Shown here: positions 11,818 through 24,312 of the stretch, piece after piece | Layout of the letters: every line of letters starts with the position of its first letter | How positions within the stretch are numbered: the first letter of the stretch is position 1 | Source of the DNA: Megachile rotundata | Taxonomy: Eukaryota > Arthropoda > Insecta > Hymenoptera > Megachilidae | Reading direction: 5' to 3' | DNA: 64,000 bases | Assembly (NCBI RefSeq): GCF_050947335.1 | Contig: NC_134989.1 | Location: 11,603,501-11,667,500, forward strand | The notes under the pieces: generated by a model | What the model was told of the DNA's origin: nothing | Seen by the model: the letters and a program-made list of their open reading frames with translations, nothing else | Databases searched by the model: none | Translations under genes and position numbers: made by a program

Positions 11818-14064
11818 TCAAGGTTTCCAACTGAGGAAGCTATCCTGTATAACTATTTGTTTAAATATACTATGTGTAAGAGATTGTGAAGTTTTACGAT
11901 TGCGTTGAGCTTCTAAGATATACGAAACTTTTTCTCTTGCTTCGCTACGAGAAATATCACCTCTAAGTCCCAGTAACCTAACCAAATGATCTTCAGTCAT
12001 GTCAGGATATTTTTCAACTAAGGAATGTAAATCAAGCGAAAGAATTTCAGAATCTTCGCAACGTAAAACTTCGGCAAGACGTTTGATTATTTCAAAAGGA
12101 GAATTGAAATTCCCTATTTTCGGCGCTATTCTGTCAAAAAAGTTCTTCAATTTATCTGCTTCTGTCATTATTTTTGAAGTACATGTTAAGCATTCATCAT
12201 ATGTTTTCAAAGATATTTTCCTCTGCAGCATAGCAGAAATGTAACGTTTTGCAATAAGATTTTGTGCTTCTGTAATCACATATTCAAAATTCTTTGGACA
12301 CAAATGATTGTAATCTTGGAAATAATCTTCCAAGGTTACACAAATGGTTTCTACTGGAATAGGAGATGATAACCATTTAGGAGTAATTAAATCTTGAAAC
12401 TGTAATTCCAAATCTAAGAAAGATTCTTCAAGTAGTATAGCTACTGCTTCATTTCGTAACTGCTGGTAATTTGATAATAAATTTTCAAATTTAACAGTAG
12501 CATCTCCACTAGCATTAGGAACCCAATAAAGCTGTTTCATTTGTTGTGCAAGTTCTGTGAACTGTAAACAATTATTAACAATTGTAATCATATGATGTGT
12601 AAAATAAGGTACTTGACTTCTATCTTCAAAATGTTTGCTTTTAAATTCTAATATTGCTTGTCTATACATAAATCCATATTTAATAACTTGCTCAATACAC
12701 AAAACTATAGCTTGGGCTGTTAATTCAGTACTAATAGTTTTAGTAACTTGGAGATTTTGATCAATCATTTGAAATATAATTACTGGTGCTGCTGTGTGAT
12801 AATATGCCTCTTGAGTACTTCCTTCTGGAAGTACACCACTCCACCAATCAACTTTTTCAGTTTCCAAAGTTTTCTTCATCCAATCTTCATAATTTTGGCA
12901 CATATTTTTTAGATACTTTTCTTGGAGATCACTTATAATTTCAGGATTTAATAAAGGACCAATATCGCTTGTATCAATATTTAATTCAGGATGTTGCATT
13001 AATTCTGGTCCAGTGTAAGTATTCATGATCCATGATAACAAAGAAACATATTCATTTCCTTCTAAGCCATTAGCAATTATGTCCTTTAAATGCAGAGATA
13101 AACTTGTATGATACATTTTAACAAAAGTTCTTACAATATTATACCAAGGTGGAAAACAAGGTTCACAAAGAGTTTTAACAACCCGTAAGTCTTCTAAAAT
13201 TAGAAGTCTTGTGAGTTCCAGATATCTAACCAACCACATTTTATTATCTGCTCTTTCTTCAACATGAGTCCCTTCAATTCTGTTAGCTACAGATTTCTCC
13301 AAAACTTTCATTGCCATATCTTTCCATTTCTTAGGTCTTCCTGGTGGCATGAATCCACTTTGCTTATGTCTTTGGATAGCAAAATGATCTGCCTTCTCTT
13401 CTCTCTCTATTATTCTTAAAGCTGTTACAATAACAGTAGGTTCTTTTCTCACTGTATTTAATGTTCGACTTAATACTAATCTAATTTGTTTTTCCATCAA
13501 TTGTGAGAGCATTTCAACATCTTCTAAATAAGCTTTTAACATAACAGTATCTGCTGGTGATTGATTTGGAAGTTTATGAAGTTCATAAAGCAAGTCATCT
13601 CTTGAATTTTCAAGATCCATAATGATTTGATGAGCATACAGAAGATTGCCCTGATTTATCCATTGTTTAGTCATTTCAACACTTTCAGGCAAAGTAAATG
13701 TATGCTTTAAATTCTCTTTAGCAGTAACATATTGTGAATGACGCATGTTTTCTTCTTGGACAGCTTGTAATTTTGCACTGAGTTCTGGAACTTGACTGAA
13801 TAACTTGCCAATATCATCTAAATCCTCTTTTATGGAAGCAATACTCTTTAAGGAACTTTGAAGTTGTTCGAAGCCAACACGAACCCCATCTAATTGACTT
13901 TGCATTGCAGTTTTGAGCATAGTTTCTACGGAAGCTTTCTTCCGAGTTATTCTACGTTTGTACATATCAATCTTTTCCAATTGACCTGGACGTTGCAACA
14001 AATTTGACACATATTTTGTTGCTCTTGCCTTAGCCTCTTCTTCCAACTTTTGCAAATCTTCCAT
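11818..14064 (-). CDS. EXOC3: Exocyst complex component 3 (SEC6)
   Basis: One uninterrupted frame encodes 748 residues, matching the family length (about 745-755). The N-terminus has the signature LLQRPGQLEKIDMYKRRITR followed by KKASVETMLKTAMQSQLDGV, as in EXOC3. Later blocks also match the family: RIIEREEKADHF, FMPPGRPKKWKD, MWLVRYLELTRLL, WIMNTYTGPELM, and a C-terminal EYVITEAQNLIAKRYISAML. The first 100 residues are predicted coiled coil, followed by the CATCHR helical rods typical of tethering complexes. SEC6 is a core exocyst subunit that tethers secretory vesicles to the plasma membrane and contacts SNAREs. The lack of introns in the coding region is notable beside the intron-rich neighbours. 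The ATG at 14064 is the natural start: the frame begins there and the match starts at once. Confidence 0.97.
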   Translation of the reverse strand: MEDLQKLEEEAKARATKYVSNLLQRPGQLEKIDMYKRRITRKKASVETMLKTAMQSQLDGVRVGFEQLQSSLKSIASIKEDLDDIGKLFSQVPELSAKLQAVQEENMRHSQYVTAKENLKHTFTLPESVEMTKQWINQGNLLYAHQIIMDLENSRDDLLYELHKLPNQSPADTVMLKAYLEDVEMLSQLMEKQIRLVLSRTLNTVRKEPTVIVTALRIIEREEKADHFAIQRHKQSGFMPPGRPKKWKDMAMKVLEKSVANRIEGTHVEERADNKMWLVRYLELTRLLILEDLRVVKTLCEPCFPPWYNIVRTFVKMYHTSLSLHLKDIIANGLEGNEYVSLLSWIMNTYTGPELMQHPELNIDTSDIGPLLNPEIISDLQEKYLKNMCQNYEDWMKKTLETEKVDWWSGVLPEGSTQEAYYHTAAPVIIFQMIDQNLQVTKTISTELTAQAIVLCIEQVIKYGFMYRQAILEFKSKHFEDRSQVPYFTHHMITIVNNCLQFTELAQQMKQLYWVPNASGDATVKFENLLSNYQQLRNEAVAILLEESFLDLELQFQDLITPKWLSSPIPVETICVTLEDYFQDYNHLCPKNFEYVITEAQNLIAKRYISAMLQRKISLKTYDECLTCTSKIMTEADKLKNFFDRIAPKIGNFNSPFEIIKRLAEVLRCEDSEILSLDLHSLVEKYPDMTEDHLVRLLGLRGDISRSEAREKVSYILEAQRNRKTSQSLTHSIFKQIVIQDSFLSWKP

Positions 14065-14810
14065 TTTTAAAATCGCTTAGTTAAGTTACAACCTATTACA
14101 AAATTAGTGTTTATAAAAGAAGTAATAGTTATAACAATTCTTCTTGGACTACTTAACAATCGCTTAAAAAGAAAACATGAAAAGATTATTTTGACATTTG
14201 TAGAATTTTGATTAGGCATGTATTTTTAAGATACGTTTACATAGAACATCTTGTGATTCGATATGCTGTATGTACATGAAAGGGAACCCTAATAGACAAT
14301 GCTCAAATTTGATTGATTACTTTTTCTCATATATTTACATCTTTCGTTTCCATGTAAATATAAAGTAATAATGATTTTTTTTTACGCATGCATTACATCA
14401 TTTAAAAAATATAAAAATATAGAAATTTCAAACTTAAAAATTTAGGAATTCAAGGATTTTTAATTTTCAATTCGGAGTTGCAAATTTTAAAAAACTACCA
14501 TCTGGTAATGTGTAGTTCGCTAATCCTTAGGGTGTGTAATTTGGTGGTATTTTGAAAGAGACAATTTCCGACAATGTGTAGACGTGTCGATGATAGTATT
14601 ATGTGATGTACCTGAATTTAAGAGTAGTATATTTTAATTGAAAGGAGTATTACATCTGTGAGAATTTTTGATAATCAGATGATTCTAATTGTAAATTTAC
14701 ATCGGACAAAGGTTATCACGAGACATTTTTAAAACGATGGACGAAATAGTATAATAGACGCGAATTAATCGAGATATTTCTTCCTGTCAAAAGACCAATA
14801 TACATTTGTA
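14065..14810. promoter_or_regulatory. Intergenic region between divergent SEC6 and ENPP
   Basis: About 750 AT-rich bases between two start codons hold both promoters. No repeat or extra gene was seen. Confidence 0.4.
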
Positions 14811-16828
14811 ATGTATTCTACAAGCATGTTGACATTAATGCTTATAATATTACTTAATGTCCAGGATGGATTAATGGTGTCACAACATCCAAAATTATTA
14901 GTGGTATCGTATGATGCATTTAGGTATGTTTCATGACCTTATTCTTCTGGAATGTTGAAGATATAAATTCACTTAACATTGGATCTTTTGTATTTTACAG
15001 ATATGACTACTTTAATAGAAATTTAACGCCTTTTATGAATAAACTGAAACATGAGGGCACATACGTAGATTATATGATGAATGTGTTCGTTACAAAAACA
15101 TTTCCTAACCACCATACAATGGCCACAGGATTTTATGCAGAAACACATGGAGTTGTAGACAATGAATTTTATGACCCTGCTTCAGGAAACACGACAAATT
15201 ATGATCTATATCATTATAATAATAACATACTTCCTATTTGGGTATGTAAAGAACAATCTTCAATATTATATATATATATGTGTGTGATAATATTTCTTAC
15301 AAAAGTATTTTTATACTCCTATGGACAATAGACTGTTAATCAGAAACATGGTGCTCAAAGAAGAAGTGGTACAATGATGTGGCCTGGTAGTAGTTATGAA
15401 TATCAAGGAATTACACCAACATTTTCGCAGGTTTATACTTTTCACTACTAAATTCCAAATATAAACATTTTAAATGTAATAATTTAGTAATTCATAATTT
15501 TATTAGAATTTTAATAGAACCATTTCTTGGGAAGATCGAATAGATGCTTTAATATCGTGGTTTGTTCACCCTATACGTCCAATCAATTTTGGAATACTAT
15601 ATATTGAAGAACCAGATTATCATGGTCATTTTGTTGGAATAAATGGACCTGAATTTGATAATATTCTTAGAAAATTGGACAATATAACAAAGTATTTGCA
15701 TGATAGAATAGAATATCATGGTCTACATGACCTTAATATTGTTCATTTAAGTGATCATGGAATGGCACCTGTCAAATTAGACAGAATAATAGACTTAACA
15801 AAATATATTAATAGTTCGGACTATAAATTTGTTGGTACTTCACCAGGTTTACATATTTTCCCTAATCCTGGTATGTTGATTAAATATGTAAAGCTGTATT
15901 CAGTTAAAGAAAACACATTTCAAATAATTTGTTTTGTGTAGGCAAAGAAGACATAATTTATCAGTCGTTAAAACAAGCTGCAGAGAAAACAATGACTTTT
16001 AAAGTATATAAAAGAGAGGAAATTCCTAAGAAGTATCATTATGGAAATAATACACGTGTTGGTCCTATATTTGTCATTGCTGAAGTTGGATATGCATTTC
16101 AAAATCTTCTTGATGCTATAGAATTTTATAAGAAGAAATTTAATATTACAGGTATTTGTTTATAATACACGATTTCGAATAATGAAACGAACACGTTTAA
16201 AAATATAAATTTTTTAGTAAATGGTGATTCGGAATTTGGTCTTCATGGTTATGATAATGGGGCAGTAGAAATGCATCCTTTCTTTTTTGCGAAAGGTCCT
16301 GCATTTATGCCAAAATGTAAATTGGAGCCTTTTAACAACTTAGATTTATTCCCCTTATTTTGTAAGATACTTGATTTAGAGTGTCCTCCGGTAAATGGTA
16401 CTTTATCACATCTAACTAAGTGTCTTAAGAAACATCAACAGGATGTTACAATTATTGCTTATCGAATGATATGTAAGTGAAAATTGTACAGTATTTCTTA
16501 TGGTTGCTATAGTATTCGTTATAAATATTTGTTTCTAATTTAAGTTGTAGCTACTTCTATTTCTATGACAATGGTTGCAATCATAGGAGCACTTGAACTG
16601 TTCTATATTAGAAAAAGACGATTAGGAATACAAAATTACAGGTAAATAAGAGTACAATACTTCCTTTTTTCTAACATTTGTAAATATACTAATTAATTTG
16701 ATAATGTAGCAAGTATTTATGAAAATATTGTTTGTACTTTTGGATTTAAAAAATGGAATCTAGAGAGTATTATAATAATACTATTGATATTTTAATTTTT
16801 CAGGAGATATTATTCAGTGGATGGATAA
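14811..16828 (+). CDS. Ectonucleotide pyrophosphatase/phosphodiesterase family member (ENPP4/5-like)
   Basis: Eight exons join in phase: 14811-14923, 15001-15241, 15332-15430, 15507-15870, 15942-16151, 16218-16472, 16545-16641 and 16804-16828, giving about 467 residues. A signal peptide (MLTLMLIILLNVQ) opens the protein. The zinc-binding and catalytic residues are all visible: Asp in VSYDAFRYDYF, the nucleophile Thr in TKTFPNHHTM, Asp and His in EEPDYHGHF, Asp and His in LSDHGM, and His in FGLHGYDN. Exon 7 encodes a single C-terminal membrane span (ISMTMVAIIGALELFYI) before a short basic tail (RKRRLG). This is the type I topology of ENPP4 and ENPP5. Such enzymes hydrolyse extracellular nucleotide or lipid phosphodiesters; the substrate cannot be told from sequence. 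Several N-glycosylation sites are present (NTT, NRT, NIT). Confidence 0.93.
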
Positions 16829-17563
16829 TATATATAAATAATGTAAAACAACAAGTAATATGTATACTGTATACATTTTATTATATTATATATAATAACG
16901 AAATAAGTAACGAAAAATAATTTTAAAGAAATAACATAATAAAAAGATAGCATGATGATAAAAAATAAATAAAACAAATATTAGTTCGGTTTTTTTTTAT
17001 ATGTGAAGTCTTATCTTCCGTTTTAGTACAGAAAGTAACAAAGTGTTTTAGAAGAAATTTATAGTATGTTGAAATAATTGATAGTATAATTAGTTATAAT
17101 TATGTCGTAACGTGATATTTAAAATTATGTAAAAGAATACAAAAGTAATTATAATCTAGTAAAATGTGCACGAAAAATTTTAATCATTCAGTTACATAAT
17201 GAAAACTTATTTAACAAATAACAAGACCTCAGTTTCTCATTTATATGTCAATAAATAAATACTTTAAATAAAAAAGATACTTCCCAATACATCTACTCTT
17301 TCTAACGTTAGTATAAAAAGTAATCAGATCCGACTTTTTGTTTTTAGAAGAATACTGGAAGATTTGGAAGCGCAATACCATTTGGACGAAAGTTGCAATA
17401 TTGAAAATGTTTCTTGCAAGTAAATTTCCAAAGATTTATTTTCAATTTTTTTCTGCTTTTGTTCCATTTTCACGAGGGATTGCTTTCTGTGTGCAAAAGA
17501 AAGAAAACACTGAAAATTTTGAAGTATAAGTGAATATTAATAATCTGTTTCTCTTTTCAGATC
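16829..17563. other. AT-rich spacer between ENPP and the protease array
   Basis: This stretch holds the ENPP 3' region. The 63-codon frame at 17338-17529 has no recognisable feature. Array-related sequence starts at about 17564. Confidence 0.4.
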
Positions 17564-18566
17564 AAACCATTTTCCAGATTTATTTATAATTTCATGTCAT
17601 ACGAAGAGTAGACATTCAAATGAGCGTAAAGGAAGCATTAAGTATAGGAAATCTTTTTTTCACTATAGGTGACATATACATCATATGTTACACTATTAAA
17701 CACATATAAATGAGAAAATATTTCTGTGATAAAACGAACAGTTTGATATTTCTTGATCACTCTTAAAATAGTGTACATAAATTCAAGAATGATCATTATT
17801 AATTCATGTATTAGATATACACATTTTCATGAATGTCCATGCAATACTTAGTATATGTACTTTTTATTCCCTTGCATTCTACATGATACTCATTACAATA
17901 AATGTAAGTTATGTATAGAATAGGAAATTTACAAACTACAAATTGATTTTTGGATTTGTAGTATCATTCACAGTATAATTTTTGAAAGATTTTCAAGATT
18001 ATTTATTCTATTTCGCTGTTATAGGAGATCATGATCATGTGTTATAAAATTGTTTACAATTCGGTATTATCTTTACGATACATATACACATATGGTATAG
18101 TATCCATTTATAATAGTGACTTTCATTATAATAGTTCAATATAATAGTGACCAATTTCACTATGATAAAGTAGTTAAATAAAATCAAACAATGTAATTAA
18201 CAAGCACCGTATTACTTTAGGTACTAGAACATAACATAATTTATCCTACTTGACAAAATATTGTACAAAATCGAATGTATCTTGATCATGCACCAATTGT
18301 GTAACAATTCACATGTAAATATATCGAATATGTAAATATATGCCATTATAGAAAAATGATTCTGCTTTCTTATATTTTTAACAACATGTATTTTAGGATT
18401 TTATAATTTAAACGACATTAGCAACTTTGTTGAGTTCGAGTGGAGTGGAATGATTAAAAAACAAGTCAGACAATACTAGTTATGTCATTGCCGGATGACA
18501 CTATCTTGTTTGGCGCATATCAATGATACTTATACCGTCATCCAAGTATCAATTATCTATATCCAA
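17564..18566 (+). repeat. Array flank unit, near-identical to 29288-30290
   Basis: About 1 kb starting TTTATTTATAATTTCATGTC matches 29288-30290 in the same orientation over its full length, with scattered substitutions and few indels. In the second location it lies directly downstream of protease copy A, and a short part of it also follows copy D near 42240. It therefore looks like the 3' flank of a protease gene whose body is missing here. No coding frame is conserved between copies. Confidence 0.85.
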
Positions 18567-19164
18567 TCGTACGAGAAATGTTACTTTTTATTGTTAGTAC
18601 CGTCACAGATGTTTGGTTCCATTTATTAAGTTTGCAAGCAGGTGATTCAAATATGGAACCTTCAAATTCGAAAATTGTTAAATTCTGAAACTTAAAATTT
18701 AAAAAATTATAAAATCGTATAATATAAATAATTTTGTAATTGTTTAATAATTTCTGTTTATATGGTCTTGATTAATTATTTAAAAAATTCGATATAATTT
18801 TCATAGTATGCATTCCGATTGCAGACAATTCGGAAGTGACCTTAATCGATCTTTCGCAATACAAATTTTCTGACATGAAATCCAGTATTTTACTAAACTT
18901 GCGACATCAGAACAAGTATATTTTCCTCCTCTGTTTCATCTGATGTAAATTTTATTAACTAAGAATATACCTCTAGGATTGCATCAGCCATCTTTACAGA
19001 AACTGTAAGATTAATGTAAAACACCTTTAATGAGAAGTATTCAGTTTGTACTTGATCGGGCAACAGTAAGGATCGCGGAAATAGGTATATCCGCAAGTCT
19101 TGTAAAAATCATTAAACTTATCGAATACAGCAAAATTGAATTAATTTTGTTGTCGTTGTTACAG

Positions 19165-20960
19165 AAGATGACTACAGTCAAAATGTTATTCATATGTTTA
19201 ACATTAAGTACTTTACTGTGTCCAGAAATGGTTTCTACAGTGTTTGCTCAAGATTTGTTTCTGAGGAAACAGGACAAGTGTTCTTTTTTAAACGACGCCT
19301 CTTGTAGGACACATCGTGTCAAAAGACAATTCTTTGGTATATTTTATAAAACAAAATAAATTTTTATATTATATTACCACGTGCTACGTGTCACATTACT
19401 TCACTACTCGTTATATTGCCCAGATTTCTAAGAATGTTTCTCTCCGTAACAGTGTAACGCGGTAAAACCACTGCTATGATAATTTGGAAGAATGTGCAAA
19501 TTCACACGAATGCGAAATAAGTAGAAATGTAAAAGGCGATTAATCATGCTCGCAAATAGAGAAATGGCTGTTATGGATTTTCCATCAGCTGCTCAATATT
19601 TTAACTAGAAAATTAAGCAATCTATGACGCTAGTTCGAAAGGTCCGAACCAAAGATGGAGGTCAAGAAGTGTCAGCAACTATCATGCATCACATACACTG
19701 CTTCTTTCGTGTTCCATTTGTTGTGCAATTCAGATCTCACTTGATAAATGATCTGATTCATTCTGGACCAAAGATCAAATAAAATTTCTATCTTGCAAAT
19801 TATTAGGTGTACAAATGAATAATCCAAATTATTTTAAGCTGTTATAAAATTAATGCATTTGGTGGGATATCAAGGGCGTGCTCTACTATGAGTTGTTAGA
19901 ACCAGGTGAAACAGTTACTGCAGATTGCTACCAGCGACAATTAATCTGCTTGAGTCAAGCATTGGAAAGAAAACGACCGTATACTGGCAAAGGAGAACGA
20001 CCAGTGAAACTGTTGCACGACAACGCGAGGCCACATATTGCTTCCAATACAAAAGATGTCATAATGAGTCTTGGATAGGATGTTTTGCAGCACCCGGCAT
20101 ATTCACCGGACACTGCTCCGTCAGATTATCACCTATTCCGGTCGATGCAACACGCCTTATCTGATATGCACTTCCAATCAGTGGACGAGATCCGAAAATG
20201 CCTTGACGACTTCATCGCGTCTAAAGACGTAACATTCTTCCGAGATGAAATTCATCAGCTACCAGAAAGATGGCTTAAAGTTATAGAAAGAAATGGCGAC
20301 TACTTTGATTGAACAATTCAATTTAGTGACTTTTAAAATAAACCTTGAATGAAGCAGAAAAATTGGATTATTCATTTGTATACCTAATATTTTCTACTAA
20401 AATTTGAAACATCGTTTCAAACATCGTGATTGATAGCAGCTCCAAAATAACATAATTTATTTATTATAATTCAAGTTCGTGACACGCAATTGGAAATTCC
20501 TTCACCCTGAATTACTTTCCTTATTACGAAATATCATTATTTTGCATCAAAACAAATTAAGATCGAAAGTCACACATAATGTATAATTCGCTTTGAATTA
20601 CATCGAGGAAATATTATCAGAATCTTGATCAAAACTGAAACTTTCAGACAGAAACTTTGTCATGCAACGTTTAAAAACTCGATAAAATCCAGAAGCACAT
20701 ATATTCAAATAGTTACATCAGACATTAAATTATTCGAATGATCTGAATTAATCACACAAAATAATTCGGAGCGAGAAGGTTCTCCTCTAATTCTTCATAA
20801 TTTTGTAAGGTGATAGTGGAGGACCTTTGATGTTGTCGCCTTCAATATTCTTCTATCAAATCGGAGTAATTTCGTACAGTTACAAATGAATATGCCGGTG
20901 TCTACACCAGAGTCACCGAATTCCTGGATTTCATTATCTCCGCGGTGCAGTAATCGAACA
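19165..20960 (+). pseudogene. Decayed CLIP-domain serine protease copy
   Basis: Only the first and last coding exons remain. The first (from 19165, ATG at 19168) encodes a signal peptide like those of copies A-D, with LFICLTLSTLLC. Its splice donor, GT in the four intact copies, reads AT here (after GTGTTTGCTCAAG), so translation would run into the intron and stop at 19359. The intron remnant (19257-19802) matches 30295-30804 and part of intron 1 of copy A. The last exon (about 20810-20953) keeps the catalytic motif GDSGGPLM, but its acceptor reads AA in place of AG, and a deletion of about 11 bases near the substrate pocket shifts the frame and brings a stop. The CLIP exon and the exons with the catalytic His and Asp are absent. 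A mariner relic sits inside. The 63-residue secreted frame at 19168-19359 could still be transcribed, but its downstream part is not conserved at 30.3 kb. Confidence 0.85.
19801..20389 (+). mobile_element. Internally deleted mariner element with intact ends
   Basis: The element is 585 bases (19803-20387), flanked by a TA target-site duplication on each side. Its terminal inverted repeats match over about 25 bases: left TTAGGTGTACAAATGAATAA, right the reverse complement with one difference near the start. The body encodes the C-terminal half of a mariner transposase: LLHDNARPH, and 34 residues later the last Asp in YSPDTAPSDYHLF, the DD34D spacing of mariner. The N-terminal DNA-binding half and first Asp are missing. 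A TAG stop replaces the usual Trp after LG at about 20077. It is non-autonomous but has both ends needed for mobilisation in trans. Full mariners are about 1.3 kb. Confidence 0.93.
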
Positions 20961-21129
20961 GAATTTCGTGAAAGTAAAAGTTTCCTTTAATTTTTCCCCC
21001 ACTTTCCAATTTTGACGAGACATTACCATGACTTGTACATGAACATTATACCACGAATAAATGATTTTTGCATATACTCTTCTTTCTTTATTTTTTAATC
21101 GATGATTCTTGGATTCAATGGACGTCACT
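20961..21129. other. Former 3' flank of the pseudogene
   Basis: Noncoding sequence following the decayed last exon. Nothing else is visible. Confidence 0.3.
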
Positions 21130-21169
21130 GTCATTTATGTTGCATTTGAGAGTATTGACGTATCTTAAA

Positions 21170-21610
21170 CGCAGATGTATACATTAAGAGTGCAAGAATT
21201 GGCAAACAAGTCAGATGTAACATGTTATGTCATCATCAAATAATACTATCTCGTCTGACGCATGCCAGCGGTTAACATATGTTCTGTTGTATAGTGATAA
21301 TGTCCAGACAGTGTACAGACAATGTTACGTTAACGTAATTTGTAATTTTGCAATTTTTTAATTTTGGAGTCCTAGTCTGAAATTTTGGGGTTTCTCAATT
21401 TTGTGACTTCGGAATTTCGAAAGATTGGACCTTGGAAATTTCGGGTTTCTGCGCTTTAAAATCTAAAAATTTGTAGAATTCTGCAACTTCAGAATTTTGT
21501 AACACAAAATCTTCGAAATTTAGAAATGATTGAAATTATTAAAATTTGAAACTAGACAATTATAGAATTTTGGAATCTTGCAACCTTAAAATAAACACGC
21601 GAATTTTTTA
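21170..21610 (+). repeat. Diverged second copy of the 18440-18800 flank
   Basis: The segment around AAACAAGTCAGA and ACTATCTCGTCTGACGCATG resembles 18470-18560, and the following runs of TTTGCAATTTT and GGAATTTCG resemble 18650-18800. Identity looks like about 75 percent. It suggests that the pseudogene unit was itself part of a tandem series. Confidence 0.5.
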
Positions 21611-22262
21611 GGTTAAAATGAATTATATAGAAATTATGAAATTTCTAGTAACAATGTTGCCTTACATACGTTTTTCGTTATAATAACTATGACCTTGCAC
21701 TTAAACTCTGTAAGTGTAATAAATTTTCATTCAGAGCTATTTATAAGTATGATTTCCTGCACAATCACATAGCAACACTAAATAATCAGGAAATTTGATA
21801 ATAGTTAACAACAGTCGGGAAGTATTTAACAATTTGTTCGTCCTTGTGTGAAAATCGAGTCCGGGATATCAAATAATTGGGGGAATACCAAAAATAGGCG
21901 ACGATCAGCGACCGTAACACTGTACATAATATGTGTCATTCATTTCCATGAATTCAATGCCGAAGGTAACGAACCAGAACTCGTTCGATATCACTGCATT
22001 CAAGATGTAAGGCATTAAAATCTCCGAGCGCGTCGATGCATGTACATAAGTGAAATCAGAAATTCATGCCGCATTAATCATATCTTAACACGCGATTCAG
22101 TTGTATGAAAACACGATGGAAATGAAAATTGTACACATGTGTTTACTCTACGAGTTTGTGTTCTTATCTTTCTATGATAATTAAATAAATATTGCATAAT
22201 TATTATGTTCGATGTTTATCATCGTTTTCTTGTAATTATTATTCTTCCTTTATTCGAGATTT
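21611..22262. other. Noncoding spacer
   Basis: No gene, repeat or clear motif was found between the diverged flank copy and the minisatellite. Confidence 0.3.
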
Positions 22263-22700
22263 TTGGATTTTAGGGTATTGCAATTTTGGGATTTTAGGAT
22301 TTTGGGATTTTGGGATATTGGGGTTTTGGGGTATTGGGATTTTGGGATTTTGAGGTATTGGGGTTTTGGGGTATTGGGACTTTGGGATTTTGAGGTATTG
22401 GGGTTTTGGGGTATTGGGATTTTGGGATTTTGAGATATTGGGGTTTTGGGGTATTGGAATTTTGGGATTTTGGGATTTTGAGATATTGGGGTTTTAGGGT
22501 ATTGGGATTTTGGGGTATTGGGATTTTAGGATTTTGGGGATTTTGGGATTTTGAGATATTGGGGTTTTGGGGTATTGGGATTTTAGAATTTTTGGGATTT
22601 TGGGATATTGGGGTTTTGGAGTATTGGAATTTTGGGATTATGGGGATTTGGGGTTTTTGAGATTTTGGGATATTGGAATTTGAGGTTTTTGAGATATTGG
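22263..22700 (+). repeat. G-rich minisatellite (GGGATTTTGGGATATTGGGG type)
   Basis: About 440 bases of units such as GGGATTTTGGGATATTGGGG repeat with slight changes and a nested period near 55-60 bases. The right side (to about 23060) grades into degenerate units with CTAGGAAT and GATCTAGA. The open frames across it are repeat artefacts. Confidence 0.9.
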
Positions 22701-23060
22701 AATATTGGAATTGGAATCAAGGTATTTGGAGATCTAGAGATCTAGGAATATCGCGATTTACAAATCCAGGTATTTAGGTATTCCTGAATATAATAATATA
22801 GGACATAGGGTACAGATATATTAGACTATCTAGGAATCTAAGAATCTGGGAATACCTACAAATATCTAAAGTTATAGGAAGTTAGGGACACTGGAGCAAA
22901 GATCTGAAGATGTAGACATACGGTTCTGGAGATGTAGAGCTAGAATGTGTAGATCTAAGAGTATAGGTATCTGCGTATTAAAAAAAAACAACATAAGAAT
23001 CTAGGATCATAGAGATTTAATAGTATAAACATCTAGGTATACACATACTCCTAACATTAT

Positions 23061-23640
23061 AATTAATATCTATTAAAACAATGGAGGAACTTAAATTTTA
23101 ACGGATGTAACAAGGGAACATATCGCATGAAATTCCAATGAAACTTATGTAAAAGATAGTTCTCAAGAAAATATTTGACACGTACTTTTTTATATCGGCC
23201 ATCGTCCACATTGAAGGGGTGATAACAGCCCTCAAAGTTAAGGGTTGAAATCATACTTTTGGAAATATCTCCAAAACTAAAGGAGATAATTGAAAGCTTT
23301 TTCTTTTGTATTGTGGGTCTTTTAACAGAGAATTTTTCTGCATACAAAATTGTAATAAACTTCATTTATTTAAATAATATCGTAAAATTCAATAGATTTG
23401 AATTCCGCTGTAAATTAACATCCCATCAATTTTCCGTAAACGATCGTTAAAAACGCATCGCATAATTCATTGTTTGCGTAGAAGCAAATATTTCTGTGGT
23501 TAGTTTTACGTTTAGATGCACTAATGAGTTATAACACGTCAATAGATAATATTGGAGGATGATTGACGATTCCGTAAAGACACGAATATGGCAACTGGAA
23601 CAATTGTTAAACAAGGTTGTTAATTAGGACATAATGATAC
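23061..23640. other. Noncoding spacer upstream of copy A
   Basis: AT-rich sequence with no supported gene. Overlapping short frames on both strands at 23063-23450 have no recognisable features. Confidence 0.3.
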
Positions 23641-23846
23641 ATTTTTAACCTTTTAATAACGCAGTTATAAGATCCATAGCGCGTGCGTCAACCATGGTTC
23701 CCGGAATTGTAAAACTTTTTTTAAAAGTGGCCACCGTGATGAGAAATCCTCAGTCGGACGCGAGTCGTGCCAGAAGAAGGTTCGCGCGAATTGTCGTGGA
23801 CTTAGTGGCTCACAGAAATCGACTATTTATTGAATAGTCACGTATC

Positions 23847-23881
23847 TATAAATTTATTGAATAATCAGGTATAATTCAGTT
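23847..23881 (+). promoter_or_regulatory. Promoter of protease copy A (TATA and initiator)
   Basis: TATAAAT at 23847 lies about 30 bases before TCAGTT at 23876, the arthropod initiator consensus. Both motifs and their spacing are conserved in copies B, C and D within otherwise similar sequence. The start codon is about 430 bases downstream, behind a 5' untranslated intron whose acceptor (TTTTCAG) ends near 24295. The matching donor was not located. Confidence 0.6.
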
Positions 23882-24312
23882 AAGCTCATTCAGAAACTCG
23901 ACGTTTAACGAAAAGGTCACTCCGTGTCGTGTAGTACGCGAAGATTACTGCGAAAAATTATAGACGAGATACCAATAATTACAGTGTTCTACTTTGTAAT
24001 TTTTATAGTCATTACCTGTTTTGTGATAATTTATTCTAAAGTGCATTATCTGTGAAATTTGTGAGATTTGGTGTATGAACAGAGCTTCATGTATTTTAAA
24101 TTATTTTATACTTATTGAATAATATTCCATGTGACACGTGAATTAAATTCACTTTAAATACGACTATGTGATGTTTTCATATAGTCATAATCCTATAAAT
24201 TATACCAGTGCAATTTGTATTTTTTTTTAAATATTTGTGAAACTTGATATTCGTATATTTTCATGCGATACTGAACCTTCTCTTTCTTTTCAGAAACCCA
24301 GCGACAAGAAAG

